Shown in pieces: positions 47,660 to 59,940 of a DNA stretch of 64,000 bases. The stretch's first letter is position 1, and the number at the start of each line of letters is the position of its first letter. This stretch comes from Karalla daura (Eukaryota; Chordata; Actinopteri; Chaetodontiformes; Leiognathidae). Where the stretch lies: the NCBI GenBank assembly GCA_029224185.1, contig CM055189.1:3142340-3206339 (forward strand). Direction: 5' to 3'. The translations under genes and the position numbers were made by a program. Under the pieces are notes generated by a model. It saw only the letters and a list, made by a program, of their open reading frames with translations, was not told the origin of the DNA and did not search any database.

Positions 47660-48810
47660 GTTCTTTCCGGTTAACGAGGTGGGATATAATTGAGTCTGCA
47701 GTCGTATTTATGTATCACAATGAGCCGAGAAAACATGGCCCAGGAAAATAAAGGCTCACCGTCTTGTTCCATGATGTGCCTGTATGTTTTCCCTTAATGA
47801 TGTAAAAGCACAACATACGTCAAGTATTTATGGAATGTAACGATGTGGTTGATGCGTACGAGGGATGTAACAATGTGAAGTTTTCACACTATTTTTAACT
47901 GTGAAATAATGTATCAACATGGTGCAAAAAAGCATTAAATACAGTTTGAAAAAAAAACGTTACAGTTAAAAGATGTATCATAACTGTGCAAAATTGTCAA
48001 AATTTATCTAAATTTTAACTCTGTCACACTCCTCCTCGTGTATACAGGTCACCTGGCTGCACAGAAAGAGTTAAAATTTGATCTATTATGATTGTGACAG
48101 ACGTTTTATTTTGGAAGATGTTTTATCAGAGTCCACAAGCTATCGAACCATAACAAACCGAACCGTAGCAGTTTTTTTGTATCAAACTGCCAAACCTGTG
48201 GTTACCATGGTAACCGACACAACAATGGTCATTGTTACATTGTAATTACAATGCTGTACAGTACAATAACTAACGTGGACTCTGAAGTAACGATTTGGCT
48301 CCCAAGTGGTGGAAAGGCAACTGGTTCTCAAGTGGAACCAGCTCTGAACCAGCTCCAGTAAGAGCACCAGTCAGGAACCAGCGCTTAAAAACGTACACTA
48401 TAAAGATTAAAGTCACCAAACTTGAGAACTATATCAATTATGTTTAGCTTGAGGGCCACATGGTGCCCCCCCCTTCCCTTCTTTATTATCATATTTATAT
48501 TTATTTATTAATAAATCATATCTATTGGTTTGTCTGAGGCTTGGAGGACATTTGCAAACCAGTGATTTCATGGACTGACTGTATAATCTGTATAAGAGTT
48601 CTTCCCTTTTAACGAGGCAGGAAATTAATGAGACTGTGTTGTATTTATGTGTCACACTGTAGAGTTTGAGTTTTGCAGACGGCTGAGATAAAAAATAAAA
48701 AGAAAGCAACACGTTGACGCTACAGTGTCAAAGCAGAGAGCCAAGAGAGCAAGGTTTTAAAACCAGGGCTCACTATCTTGTTCTGTGATGATTCCCTTGT
48801 TGAAAAATAT
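47660..48810 (+). repeat. dispersed repeat family, copies 1 and 2
   Basis: 47670-47780 (TTAACGAGGTGGGATATAAT, GTATTTATGTATCACA, GGCTCACCGTCTTGTTCCATGATG) is echoed at 48610-48795 (TTAACGAGGCAGGAAATTAA, GTATTTATGTGTCACA, GGCTCACTATCTTGTTCTGTGATG). The part 47780-48590 (GTAAAAGCACAAC, GTGGTGGAAAGGCAACTGG, AACCAGCTCTGAACCAG, GAGGCTTGGAGGACATTTGC) has collinear relatives at 50160-50610 and 57950-58180. It is probably an old nonautonomous transposable element; no coding part seen. Confidence 0.6.
48201..48214. promoter_or_regulatory. perfect palindromic X-box
   Basis: GTTACCATGGTAAC is an exact 14-bp palindrome and matches the RFX X-box in both half sites. It lies in morn4 intron 2 inside the dispersed repeat, so it may be repeat-borne. 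Confidence 0.4.
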
Positions 48811-49734
48811 TCACTGACGAGGAGACGAGTAGGTTTAGAGGCTGCGTGGGCAAAAGGTGCAGCAGACCAAACAATGGCATTCACCCATTCCACCTCATGT
48901 AAATGCTGGTTTTCTTTATGATTTTGATGGCCACAATAATTACAGTTATAGACTCTTTTTTTTTTTAAATCATGACACTTATAGAGGATTTTATTGAAGG
49001 CTGCAGGAGAAGCGGAGCTACAAACTCTTCAGAGCCTCCTTTCACCTCATCAACGTTCCTTTATCAAGGTTCAGCCTTGAACAGGCAACCCTTTGTTTCT
49101 TAAACGTCCTCAGTCGTACTTGAACATTTCACCTCCGCCAAACAGAGAAGGGAGAGCAGATAGAAACCTGAACTGGGGGAGCGGGAACTATTTTCTGTGG
49201 CTATTAGCCCTCATGGAGTGCTTTAATGAAATTATTTTCCAGTGGATAAATAAAAGAGAGAGGCGGTCGACGTTTGGAATGATCTGCTGCCAACATTCAG
49301 CATCAGGCGGGCTCACCAGCCAAACAATGCAGAGGCTATATACATGTATTTAACCTCGCTCTTGTTAAGCAACCTTGTGTTGACATGTTTCACAATGTGA
49401 TGAACTCGACACTCAGATTCCTGACTGAAGCCTGACCTCACCTGGATGCATCTTTTTGTTTGGCCATCGCTGATCTGCATCTCCTGATCATCTGCCTACA
49501 ATGACGTAAAGCGAAACCAAGAATCAAATAGAAAAGATTTATTTATTTCCCCCTCCACGGCTGCTTTATTCCACTGTACCCGCATGTTACTCAGATCTAG
49601 GGCCTCTCATCTCAGGCTTTGAAAGATGTTTTTCATTTCATCCACACTTTATTCATCGATTGATCATGAGAATCACAGAAACAGCAAGAGTCAAACCAAG
49701 TATCAGCTACCGCAGTTCCTCAAACGGCCACTTG

Positions 49735-50615
49735 AGGCTCTATGTGAGTCAATAGTCACAGGTTCCAGGCTAGTGCTTAGTTTGAGTTTGTTTCTTCTAC
49801 AAAGAACTGGATCCTGGAAAACTGCGTCCAGTGTGGCACCGCGTCTTTGCTGGGCCAGGAATAGGAACCAGCTTTGTTTTAGCAGGGTTATGTCAGAGGC
49901 TATGGGTGGAGGTATGGCAGGTGCTGGGGACGGGGTCACACCAGACTCTATGGGCGGGGACCAAGTTATCTATATCTAACTATAATGACCAGTCTGGCAT
50001 TTTCTTTTCTTGCGAAATAAGAGAAAGCCAAGATTTGATCAACTAATTAAGGTAAAGAATGACTAAAGGGACAAAAAATGGGATCTACTGTTGGCACTGT
50101 GACAGTTGTACTCTTTGCTTGTTTTATGAAAGTAGATTTTTGGAGTGTTTTCAGTATCTGCTCCTGTGTGTTTTCACTTAACCATGTAAAAGCATAAACT
50201 TTTTTCTAAGTCTGGGCCAGTGTTTACACAAAGTAGCTCATATGCACAGTGACGTAATGAAGTGGTGGAAAAGCAAACTGGTTCCCAACTGGTTAAAGTA
50301 GAACCAGCACCAGCCTGAGACCAGCACTGGAACTGTTTTAGGGGAAAAGGGGTAATAGGCCACTATATGGACTTTGTTGCTAAATAGTGGTCTATATGGC
50401 AACAAAGCTTATATTTAGCCTTAGGGCAACACTGTGGAACACAAAGAAGCAAAAAGTTTGCAAGGTGCTGAGAGGAGGACATGAATAAGTCCACCTGATT
50501 CCCTCATTTATTGTCTGGTCATTTTAAGGCTAAACTAGACATTGAGACTAGCAGACAGCTAGTACTCCTAGCGACTGAGGCTTGGAAGACATCTGTAAAC
50601 CAGTGAGTCCATCCT
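49735..50615 (+). repeat. dispersed repeat family, copy 3
   Basis: Words in the same order as other copies: CTTTGCTGGGCCAGGAATAG (49846), TGTCAGAGGCTATGGG, CATGTAAAAGCATAAAC (50184), AGTGGTGGAAAAGCAAACTGG (50262), GAGACCAGCACTGG, GAGGCTTGGAAGACATCTGT (50577). The copy ends about 10 bp from the splice donor of morn4 coding exon 2. Confidence 0.6.
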
Positions 50616-50625
50616 CCATCCTGAC

Positions 50626-50740
50626 CTGGATCCGTCGGGGAAGACCAGCACCCCGCAGCCGTTGAAGAGTCCGTTCTCGAACTGCCCGGTGTAACAGGTC
50701 CCATCGCTGAAGGTCAGCTGACCCAGGCCGTGACGCAGAC
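50626..50740 (-). CDS. morn4: morn4 coding exon 2
   Basis: After the acceptor TTCCTGCCGCAG, the minus strand completes Gly23 and reads LRHGLGQLTFSDGTCYTGQF, then ENGLFNGCGVLVFPDGS plus AG of Arg61. This finishes MORN repeat 1 and gives all of repeat 2 (Tyr39 onward, with the YTGQF and FENG motifs). Human MORN4 has RHGFGQL and GHFENGLFNGFGVLTF at the same places. Length is 115 nt, donor CCAG|GTCAGG. The frame joins exon 1 only if exon 1 ends after the first G of the glycine codon. Confidence 0.95.
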
Positions 50741-51536
50741 CTGCGGCAGGAAAACAGCTTTTAGCTTCGCCTCATTTCACTCCTCACACACCACAGCTCG
50801 GCTGGCAGCACATCGGCATTCATCATATGTATTTTTTTTACGCCTCCTGCATGAAAAAGAGCCATTGGTAGCACTGATGGAGACCTAGGACTGTGTATAG
50901 AGGAGAGTAAATGAAACCTCCAAGGTGACAATATGAAGTTATGAGCTGACGGTAACCGAATGAAACCTTGGCAATAAACAGGTCTATTTAGCCTTCTAGT
51001 ATGTTCCTGTACATAAATGAAAAGACATAGAAAATATCCCATTTCTATGTTAAGTAAAGCTTAAGGCTAAAGGGTCAAATAAATGCCGATATAATCCCTT
51101 CACTTTGAAACAGATGAATAAGTGACTGAGAGCTCTCTCTCCCTCCATTCCCTCCCCTGGAGAAAAAAAAACATGAGTTTTAGCTTTTTGGTGCATTTCA
51201 CTGAACTTGCTGTCTGTTAGCCCATACAGAGTGCTACTGCCATTTGAGAATTCACTAAAACTTTCACCAAAACTTGGAAACTTGGAAACGCAACTATAGT
51301 GAAGACCAAACGGGAGCTCATCTCTCCAGATCGGCAGCTCCCTCACATGTCCTCTGGTATTCCAAACTTTCTGAACTGGCATTTACTTGGGATGTTGGTC
51401 CACCATTGGAGACCAGTTCAGCTTGCACCAGTTGATTTGCTGAAACAACTAATCATTGTCAACTTAAGGCCAGACATTCTTTTCAAGCAATCATGCCCAC
51501 TTTTTAATGGTATTGTTGCGGCCTGATGGAGCCAGT

Positions 51537-51537
<1 letters not shown>

Positions 51538-51579
<42 letters not shown>
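51538..51579 (+). repeat. CA microsatellite
   Basis: Pure (CA)n of about 20 units in morn4 intron 1. Confidence 0.97.
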
Positions 51580-53082
51580 ATTTAATCTCACACTCACGAC
51601 TAGGGGCAATTTTAAGCCTCCTATTGACCCAAACGTGCATGTTTTTAACACTCTAAGAGGAAACCAGGGTGGACATGTGAAACTCCTTATAGAAACACTT
51701 TCAGTCTGGACTGGCGGGACCTTCTATTTTATATCCGTCTGGGTTATAAAGCCAATTAAGACACGTCAGGATGCCAATCCATCATCGAGTCCACTCACTC
51801 GTACCTGGAGCCGTCAAATTTCCCAGTACGTATTTTGGAGTCTCCAATTGTCGCCAACTCTGAGGCTTGAACCCAAGAAGTGGCAGCAGTGATCCACTAA
51901 GTGGCTCGTCTTTCTTTCCTGAAGGATAAAATATGCAAGTGGCCAGTGAGATCACTGAAATCTCATCAGGACCATGTCCACAGCTGATGCTTCCAACAAC
52001 ACGTTAGTATTATTAGTCCTTACAACACCTGAGCCTGCGTTCACGTCCATTGTGCGAGGCACAGTTCTAGAAAGATCTTGGCCTGTACGGGCGGCAGCTC
52101 AGTTCAAAGCTGCAATGCACTTTAGGGTGGAATAATGAACAAATCGACAAACAGATTAAACAGGGATCCAACCTAAAACAAAAAGAGTGTTGTCCCAGCT
52201 GTATGGCCGGATTCCAAGCTCAAAATATCACACTGGAACCATAACAAACAAGGTCAGAGCCACAACACGAACCTGAACTTCCACTATTGCCCCAAAACAA
52301 ATAGTTGGGAGGAGGGATTTACTCACTAAACATATTCCAACTTCCAGAGTAGATTAAAGACATTTCTGAGAGGAGTGGAATTTCAAAGCCTCGTGCTATT
52401 GAAATCAACCATTGTTGCAAAGTTCTGGTATCTCAAAGTGTTTTTGTAGGTATGTCGAGAAGTATGAAGGACACTTTGTACTGGGCAAAATTTCAAGTTC
52501 CTGGCCACAAATTCAATCAAACCAAACCACTCGAGAGGAAACGGATTAAAAAGCAGCGAGGAGACGAGAAAAGAAGCGAGAACCTTTTCACACCTTTGAT
52601 CGCGTTTGCAAAGAGGTTTGTTCTTGGTACAAATTACCATCATTGGATAATGGAGAACGGCCTTAAACACAAGTAACCGTTTGCTCTCTCCGGTATGTAC
52701 GAATGTGTTTCGAGCGGCTGAATGTCTGACCTCAAAGTCTTTGAACATTTCAGAGGATCTTCAGTTCAGGTCCTGGTATGTTCCAGGTACCTGGAATGTC
52801 CAACTTAAATTAGTTCTCTCTCAGACCAGTGTTGGATAATGTCTCCACCACATGCCTTTTATAATAGGCTGTGATAGCAAATTCTCTAAATAAATGACTT
52901 GCATCGGACAGCGAAAATAAAAGATGAGACTGACCTTCGTGAAAATATTAAATCCAGTGGACAGACGAATGTCCAATGTGCCGGGCAGCTACAAGGTCAT
53001 TGATAAACTGCAAAGCAGTCGCAGAGCTCTTACGATCACATCTTCAATATACATCCATCTCTCTATCTGTCTATATTTCCAT

Positions 53083-53147
53083 TCATCCATCCATCCATCC
53101 ATCCATCCATCCATCCATCCATCCATCCATCCATCCATCCATCCATG
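53083..53147 (+). repeat. CATC tetranucleotide array
   Basis: About 16 units of CATC, ending before GTATGC. The Ser-Ile-His-Pro frame is an artefact. Confidence 0.97.
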
Positions 53148-53814
53148 TATGCTAGGAGTGACTGACATGTCTTTATCCATTAAAACAAACCTTCCAAACA
53201 CTGAAAAAACTAAAATTACTTTTGTTCCAAAGTTTATTTGAACATGATAACAAAAACAAAAAAGGAAATGAGAATATATATTTTTCTACAAAATGTCAAT
53301 AAGATAACAAAAAATTAATTAAATTTGACACTTCGCAAAAGGAGCAGAAAAAAAAGACGACAAAAGTCTTCCAGGAAAGAATCTCGAAAGTCTCGACAGA
53401 CACTGTCAAAACACATCATAATAATGATGGTGCTCACAATGGATTTGATGCTGAAGTCACCTTGCACTCGCCCTCATTTCAACTGTTGAATATTATTTGT
53501 GTACACATCGTTCCACTCAGACTCCCATTTACATGCTCGACTCTTTCAGCACCCGTATGCCTCCTCCATTCATTCAGGCACCTTCTTATTCTCATGTTTG
53601 TGGTCTTTATTATACAGACTCGACATCACCCCAAAGTGTCACTTCCTCTTCCTCGTCTCTGAGCTTTGCTGTGAATGGAGGACCCTCCTCCAAATACGAC
53701 CTTATTCGTGCTTTTTGATCCTGTTAAGATCTGAATATGTAAACGCGGCCTCTCGGCGTCACAATCCTAAAAGTGACGAGCTTCTCGCTTCTATTTTATA
53801 CCTCTCGAAATGTT

Positions 53815-54059
53815 CCCGTGGAGGTGAGACCCAATTTTCGCTCTAATTGTGCGACTAATTTCCAGGACTGGGGAGGATGGCGGTCGGCGGGGGAGGCGGC
53901 GAGCAGCGGGCGCGTCTCCTCGCCAGCCTCTATTAGCGGGCCCAGCGGGAGCCGGGAGAATGGATGTGCGCGTGAGCAGCGCAGTTGGACACGGAATGAG
54001 GAGGTCCTGGCTGTCCTCGTGGCAGCTGTAAGCAAGGAATAGGATTTACCGGGAGCTTG

Positions 54060-54105
<46 letters not shown>

Positions 54106-54925
54106 GCGAGGGTGGGTGGAGGGTATGGGGAGCGGAGACCCGACATAGCGGATTGGGATTTACAGAAGGGGTGAGGGGGGGGGGTGAGGCAAGGGTGAGC
54201 CTAGTGAGTGTTGTCCCCTTGCTCCCAGCTAATGGCAAAGTAAATTAGGCAGTCCATCTGTCAGGGCTGCTTAAAGTGCCGCTCTCTGCCTAATCTCAGC
54301 AGGGTTTTCACGGGAGATTTGGAGGAGAGATTTGGCAGAAACTAAATCTGGAGCTCTGCATTCCATTTTCAAAGTCTTTCGTCCTCTCAGATGCAGCCCG
54401 ACATGCATCCATATGCGCAGATGTGTGCATATGCGCGCTCTCGTCTAAATGCATGGATATATATGGGCAAAAAAATAGAAAGAAAAAAAGAAAAAGAGGG
54501 CCAAAAGGGGCTTAAATCCAATCCTGCAGAGGGGGCCCAGGGAAGGAAATTTCACGGTGCAGCCTCTGAGACATGACAGTCTGTGAGAGGCCGTGGCCCT
54601 CTGTCCATCTCACATTATGAGAGAATTAAAAACTATTGAATATTATTGAATATAATGAAATCAAGCGGCGAGCCGCCACGATTCAAGCTCCGCTTCTTTT
54701 TTTTTATTTCGACAGATTACGAGTGGACGGCCGCGCCGAGGGGACAATTTCCTCTCTGCCCCCTTTGGATTTGATCCCCTGGCAGAACGACTCTAATCTG
54801 TCGCTCAGCTCTTTTGTAACGCCTCTATCCAATCTCGTGCGTGGGTCACGGTCTCCGGCTAATTACGGTTTAGCTGAATTTGTCCGGCTTTCATGTCAAT
54901 CAATAGCGGTAATGCATCGATGTTA
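53815..54925. promoter_or_regulatory. cluster of possible conserved noncoding elements in morn4 intron 1
   Basis: Apart from a GA run (54064-54103), about 1 kb is complex and repeat-free. Blocks such as CTAATTGTGCGACTAATTTCC (near 53842, CTAATT twice), AGCTAATGGCAAAGTAAATT (54228), GCCTAATCTCAGCAGGG (54288), TGGATTTGATCCCC (54766) and CGGCTAATTACGGTTTAG (54856) carry homeodomain-type cores. This is the densest such region of the window. Conservation is not tested; an unrecognised old transposon is the alternative. Confidence 0.32.
54064..54103 (+). repeat. GA microsatellite
   Basis: Pure (GA)n of about 20 units. Confidence 0.97.
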
Positions 54926-55207
54926 AACGACTGGCGTCGGGGGCGCAGTACAGTAGCAAATGGCTTCTGTACTGTACTGAGCCGGGGCGGGCTGTGGATG
55001 AACCCACCCCACTTCCTGTAACCTGATACCCCCCCAACCCCCCCTAACCCCCCCCCCCCGGGCTCGTCTTCAACTGGCGCTCTGCTGAATTATTCATGTG
55101 ACACCGTAAACCTCTGTCTGACACACACACCTACGTGTTTGTGTGCAAACAGTGACTCTGCATGCATGGACGCCACAGACGGGACACGCATCAATCAGAG
55201 TTCAGGG

Positions 55208-55216
55208 CACGCACGC

Positions 55217-55261
<45 letters not shown>

Positions 55262-55263
55262 CT
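55208..55263 (+). repeat. CA microsatellite with CG interruptions
   Basis: (CA)n with GCACG interruptions at both ends. Confidence 0.95.
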
Positions 55264-56424
55264 GTAATCACAGAGTAAAGTTAGCGGTGTGGTTTTAAAA
55301 TAAACCGAGTCAACACATATTTTGGATGTGCCAAAATTGGGCTCGATTGCCACGTGACTAGGAGAGTTCCTCCAAGTTTTAAGGTTAAAGTGAAACGTGT
55401 GCACCCAGAAACTAAAGCTTGATATTTGGGCATCTGAGGACGTGTCATATTGAGATGGTAGTGTGAGTTGTTTTTAGAGTAAAGTTTAGTCAAATTCGAG
55501 AATAACAACTAGAGTTGCCATATTTTACATGTTTTACCTTGGAATATATACTGTATATATACCTCCTACACCACATACAATGAAATACAAAATAAGCAGC
55601 CTTTTCCATTCAATTCCACAATGACATTATTTACAATTAATTGGCTATCTTTGGTGCTGATTTTATCCATTTTACCCTCACACTCCTAAATTTACCACCC
55701 AAGTTGGGAAGAATACACTAATATAACTTAATGCAACACGTGATGTGATTTAGAGGTTAAAGAAGATTTTTTTTAGATGTCCTAACCCTAAAATGTGCAT
55801 CTCTGCTGCACGGGTAATGTTTGATGCTCACTTCTGGGAACTACTGAGAAGCTCCTCCATCCACTACTGTTGTCTAGCACAACAAAGGTATCAAGACTTT
55901 CTCTTGTAAAGGGATCTGGTTTCCAGGAATCCTCTGGTCTCTGGTTTGATAAAATCTAAAAGAAAAAAAGAATTTCAAAAACTGCAACTATGTGCGTGAC
56001 AACGGAGGGAATGTTTCTGGTGGCCACGCAGACACGTTTCACTACAAGGAAAAAGGATGAAGCCGATCGCTCCGTGTTCCAATGTCATGAGTCACTGGGC
56101 GGCTTCCAGTCAAGGTGGTCGTCTTCTTTTTACAGGAAAACCACAACATCTGAAGAAGGTTTGTCTCTGAAGGTCTCTGAGGAAGGTTGCAACGCACATG
56201 AGATTCATTCTTGATGAGTTCGGGACATTTCTTTTTGCCACACATAAAGAGCAGATCAGAAAGAGCAGGTTTCAGTCTCTATCAGTGGAATCCTATCAAA
56301 CCTACCACTGGCAGGTGCACATGGTGTGAGGTGCTCCAAACAGACTTCTTCATTTTTCCGAGCAAATTCCATCTGCTGACATATAGCCTGCGTTTAAAGC
56401 TAGAACTAGATATGTTTTTGTCCC

Positions 56425-56530
56425 ATTTCTAAGATAATTAACGAGCCACCAAAATCAATAGGCGGTCGATAAATCTCCCCAACACCTCCTCGCCGCTCTA
56501 ATCGTGGCCTAATTTCTCCTCCCAGTCTTT
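56425..56530. promoter_or_regulatory. possible conserved noncoding element
   Basis: GATAATTAACGAGCC, AAAATCAATAGGCGG and TCGATAAATCTCC followed by CTAATCGTGGCCTAATTTC. Short, complex, with homeodomain/Pbx-like words, in morn4 intron 1. Texture-based call only. Confidence 0.25.
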
Positions 56531-57067
56531 GCTTGTTAGAAACGTCTGTGCTAAATAAATTAAAAAAAGAAGAAGAGGGAGAAAAAAAACACTGCTGTGC
56601 CGCTCTGAAACCTGAGAGAGAGAGAGAGAGAGCATCGCAGCCAAATCGCTTTAACAGTTTTCTGCTAACCGTGCAGAGACCATATGTTCCCCCCCCCAGC
56701 TTCACGCCCGCTCCGCTGCCAAACTTTTGTTCTTTGTTTAACCTTGCCCTAAAGGTTGTCTTATCTGTTTTTTTTCTTTCTTTTAAAGCCGCAAATACTG
56801 GTTTAGGTGGTGTGACATCCTGTCTCAGCGGGGGCAGGCTTGCACCAGATGGCGCATATAGCGCACGTGAGTTAATGTGTGCATACATAGTTCAGACTTC
56901 ACTTTGACACCCTTTTCTTTTCTCTCTCTCTCACTTTTTTTTTTTTTAATGCAGTCTGTGTCGAGCCGCTCTGACACATTTTTAATGTGCCCGGTTCCTC
57001 CTCCGAGCCTCCAGCAGGACAGGAAAATCTCTCGTTCACCTCCTAAAAGCTGCTACTTAGAGCGCCG

Positions 57068-57102
57068 GAGCCCAATTTGGGGTAATTTGGGTAATTGGGC
57101 TC
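57068..57102. repeat. 10-bp-stem hairpin GAGCCCAATT / AATTGGGCTC
   Basis: Perfect inverted repeat with a 15-nt loop that itself contains two GGGTAATTTGG-like copies. In morn4 intron 1. Confidence 0.85.
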
Positions 57103-57529
57103 ACGTTGTCATGTTATCAAAATATTGTGGGCACCCCGATGTGGCTGGTGCCGGTGAGGACCCGGTTTAACGAGCTGAAGTTGAGACGTGCAACGTAATC
57201 CAGAGAGTCCGGTCTGAGCTTCACGGAGAGCACAACCCTTGGCTGTCACGGCTAAACAGCTAAATGACACCAGTAGGAACAGAGCTGACCTGACGGATAC
57301 GCCCTAAACCTGGGTTTGGTTTTAATGAAACCTAGTAAAAACTGGTCACTGGATTCAACTTTTAGAGAGAACAATGTCTCATTACTATAACAGCTGTTTC
57401 TTTTACTAAAATGCACAAAGGAATGATCGTATTAGACACAAATAACGTGTATGGAGAGTTAAGTAAAATATTTAAATCAAATTTGCTCTTCATTTACAAA
57501 CTTGCTCGCAATGTAAATGTTAAATAAAC

Positions 57530-58180
57530 AGTCAGCACAATTTCCAAAACACCAATCTGATCCAGAGCCAAACCACTTCTTTGCTGGGCCAGAAGTAAGA
57601 ACCGCTCATGTCTGAGGCTGGGGGCGGGGCTTAAACGAGAGGCTGGGGGCGGGGCTTATGGAGACCAGACATGATGAAACAACAGCTAAAGAAGGTTAAG
57701 AAAGACTGTAATAAGTACAAAACAGCAAAAAAAACAAAGCATTCTTCTTTAACAACCAAGGACAGTGCACTACTAATTCTTTCAGTCTTCCGGTTTTGTT
57801 TCATGAACTGAAGTGTGCGCCAACCTATTGGCCAGCTCGTCCTTGTATATGAGGTCTCGTTATCAGTGGGTCTTATCTGGTCAGATAAAGGTTAAATAAT
57901 TATTTTTTTTAAAAAGGCCCGGACTCTGTCATGGCTGTAGCTCAGAGCTACTGGAGTACTGAACTCAACACCTGCCATGTTGCTGTTTTTTTTATGTAAA
58001 TAATCTATTATTTTTTGTCTGCCTTTGTATATTTGCACTTATTGGAGTAAAAGCACAAACACATAGTTGGTCATTGGTTCTATGTATCAGAGGAAGTGAT
58101 GAGGGGGAAACTTTGTGAAGCTGAACCAACTGGAACCATCACTGGAAAAACGGTAACTGGCCAATCCAACTTCTTTAGAA
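57530..58180 (+). repeat. dispersed repeat family, copy 4
   Basis: TTCTTTGCTGGGCCAGAAGT (57578) and the following TGTCTGAGGCTGGGGGCGGG correspond to copy 3. The latter is duplicated as GAGGCTGGGGGCGGGGCTTA. Later GTAAAAGCACAAACAC (58048) and GAACCAACTGGAACCATCACTGG (58121) align with the second half of copies 1 and 3. A LINE-tail-like piece (57850-57900) interrupts it. Confidence 0.5.
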
Positions 58181-59336
58181 GCCACTGCAAACAAAACTGT
58201 AATGGTACAAGCAAATAGGTTCCTACATGACTTTCTACACTTTTCTTTCTACATTAGACGAGTAATGTCCCCAATCAGATCGAAAATTGGGGCCAATCTT
58301 GTAATTTTCAAAGTAATTTGAATTTGTAATTTTCAGATCACTGATTTGTTATTTAAAAACTGCAGAAATTCTCAAATTTCCGATGGAACCTGAACGCATC
58401 TCTCTCTAGATTCAACAACAAAAGAGAGGCAGATTTTGGACAAATTTTGAACCAGTAGTGTGATAAATGACATTTTTGCTTTTACTTTTACATATGTGTG
58501 TGTCTGGTCTCCTGTCCATGTGGCTGACTGACTCCATCCCTTAAGTAAAGAAATCAAATAACTCAAAAATATAGGATTGGGACATCCCTTCATGAGCGTA
58601 TTTCCTTTTCTGAATGTGGTCCATCCCACCGTTCCTCCGATCACATGAAGACTTGTGCAGCTTAACTTCACTTGGGAGGCTTTGAGTGGGAAGGTCCCAG
58701 TAGAGAAATCGACCCCAGGTGAGAACCAAGTGTGGTCCAAAGTCCTCAGTGGACTGGTGCCTTTGGGACTGGGTGGCCTCCCCCAGGTATTGGGGGGGGG
58801 GGACCAGGGCCTTACTGGGGATCCACTGGGGTATGTTTGACCTTTAATCCAAACTGATTCATCTGAGACCTGCCACACCACAATTTACAATTCTACCTGG
58901 CTTAACACTCACACATAATGTGATTCTAATAAGACCGTGTGGGTCACGTACAGGAGTAAATCACAGATCAAGATCAGGGGACAGGACCCAGAGGAGTCGA
59001 GCACGTTCACGGTCATGCTAATGCATTCAGCGTTAATCTTAATAATTCAACTAATTCAAACGTGTGGACATTTCCTGAAAAATGCAGCCTGCTCTCTACA
59101 GATCGGAGCTGTTATTCCCCAATCTAAAAATGCTGTAGAAGACCCCCCAAAAAAACACAACCCCAGTGATGATTATGGTGAAAATGTCCTTAAATTCGTT
59201 TTTTTATGAAAGATTTGGTGTGACTTTATTAATGGCAATTACTGCATCTACTGTGAATTGTGTAGGAAGAGATAATAGTCTGCTCCTCCAGTTAGTTTAG
59301 GGAATATTATTTTAATGGTATGGTAGCCCTCGTCTA

Positions 59337-59460
59337 GGCAGCCGTGGGCAATTAATTTCTCAAGGGGACGCATATTGTTAGACTGTTTTGAAGGGCCGGA
59401 CCAGTAAGATGAACTCGGTTGTGCTAAATATTAATTATCTCTTTAGGAAAAGCAATCAGT
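59337..59460 (+). mobile_element. hAT-like element terminal fragment
   Basis: CAGCCGTGGGCAATTAATTT, then CAAGGGGACGCAT and GAAGGGCCGGACCAGTAAGA match the terminal segment of a common teleost hAT nonautonomous family (GTGGGCAATTAATTTTCCCAAGGGGCCGCAT... GAAGGGCCGG). No transposase and no right end seen. Confidence 0.55.
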
Positions 59461-59657
59461 TGTATGGCGGCTGCAACAAGTAAGAGTTAATGTAAGAATT
59501 TGGCTATAAATGAGATTGATGAGATTGATATTAAATGTTTCTTTTGTCTCGGGGCATATTCAGGCTGCAGAGTCCATCAGTTATCATTGTGTGGGATATC
59601 CTGTTGCTCCTCCATCTCTCTGTGTAAAGCTTGTCAAACAGAAAAAGTTAGCTTTGT

Positions 59658-59675
59658 AGCTTAGCTAGCTAAGCT
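59658..59675. repeat. 18-bp perfect palindrome
   Basis: AGCTTAGCTAGCTAAGCT equals its own reverse complement. In morn4 intron 1. Confidence 0.9.
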
Positions 59676-59872
59676 CCAGAATCAGTCGAATTTTCATATT
59701 TCTTTGCACGTTGCATCTCGGAAAATTATAATCTTTAAACCTAACGACCTGTAGCTCATAAAGGAGCACACACCTTAACGTATTGAGCACAAACGGCTAA
59801 TTAGCATCTGGTAGCTAGCCACAGATTACCTTGATTTGATCACACATATTTCTCGATATCTCGATTTCTCTA

Positions 59873-59940
59873 TATGATAGATAAATAGAAACTTTATCGA
59901 TCCCTCCGAGGGTTCCCTTCAGGAAATTCGGGATCTCATA
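59873..59940 (+). mobile_element. non-LTR retrotransposon 3' tail fragment
   Basis: ATGATAGATAAATAGAAACT, TTATCGATCCCTCCGAGGG, CAGGAAATTCGGG correspond to the ATAGATAGATACTTTATTGATCC...GGGAAATTC tail of a common fish LINE. Short relic. Confidence 0.5.

Larger units (their letters stand above)
47104..50625 (-). other. morn4: morn4 intron 2
   Basis: In gene sense the borders are CCAG|GTCAGG and TCTTCTAG. It contains CA (47118-47160) and GA (47549-47582) microsatellites, an A run (47253-47271), copies of a dispersed repeat, and an X-box palindrome, all listed separately. In 48830-49730 I see unique-looking sequence without recognised exons. Confidence 0.85.

Noticed and set aside
48425..48800. 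Possible duplicated MORN exon next to the repeat copy resembling the exon 2 flank
   Set aside because: No YxGxF or GxG codons in any frame; only the intronic repeat is duplicated.
58372..58881. 169-codon minus-strand frame
   Set aside because: Residue pattern has no recognisable domain or splice context; lies in morn4 intron 1 and may be a relic of an unnamed repeat.
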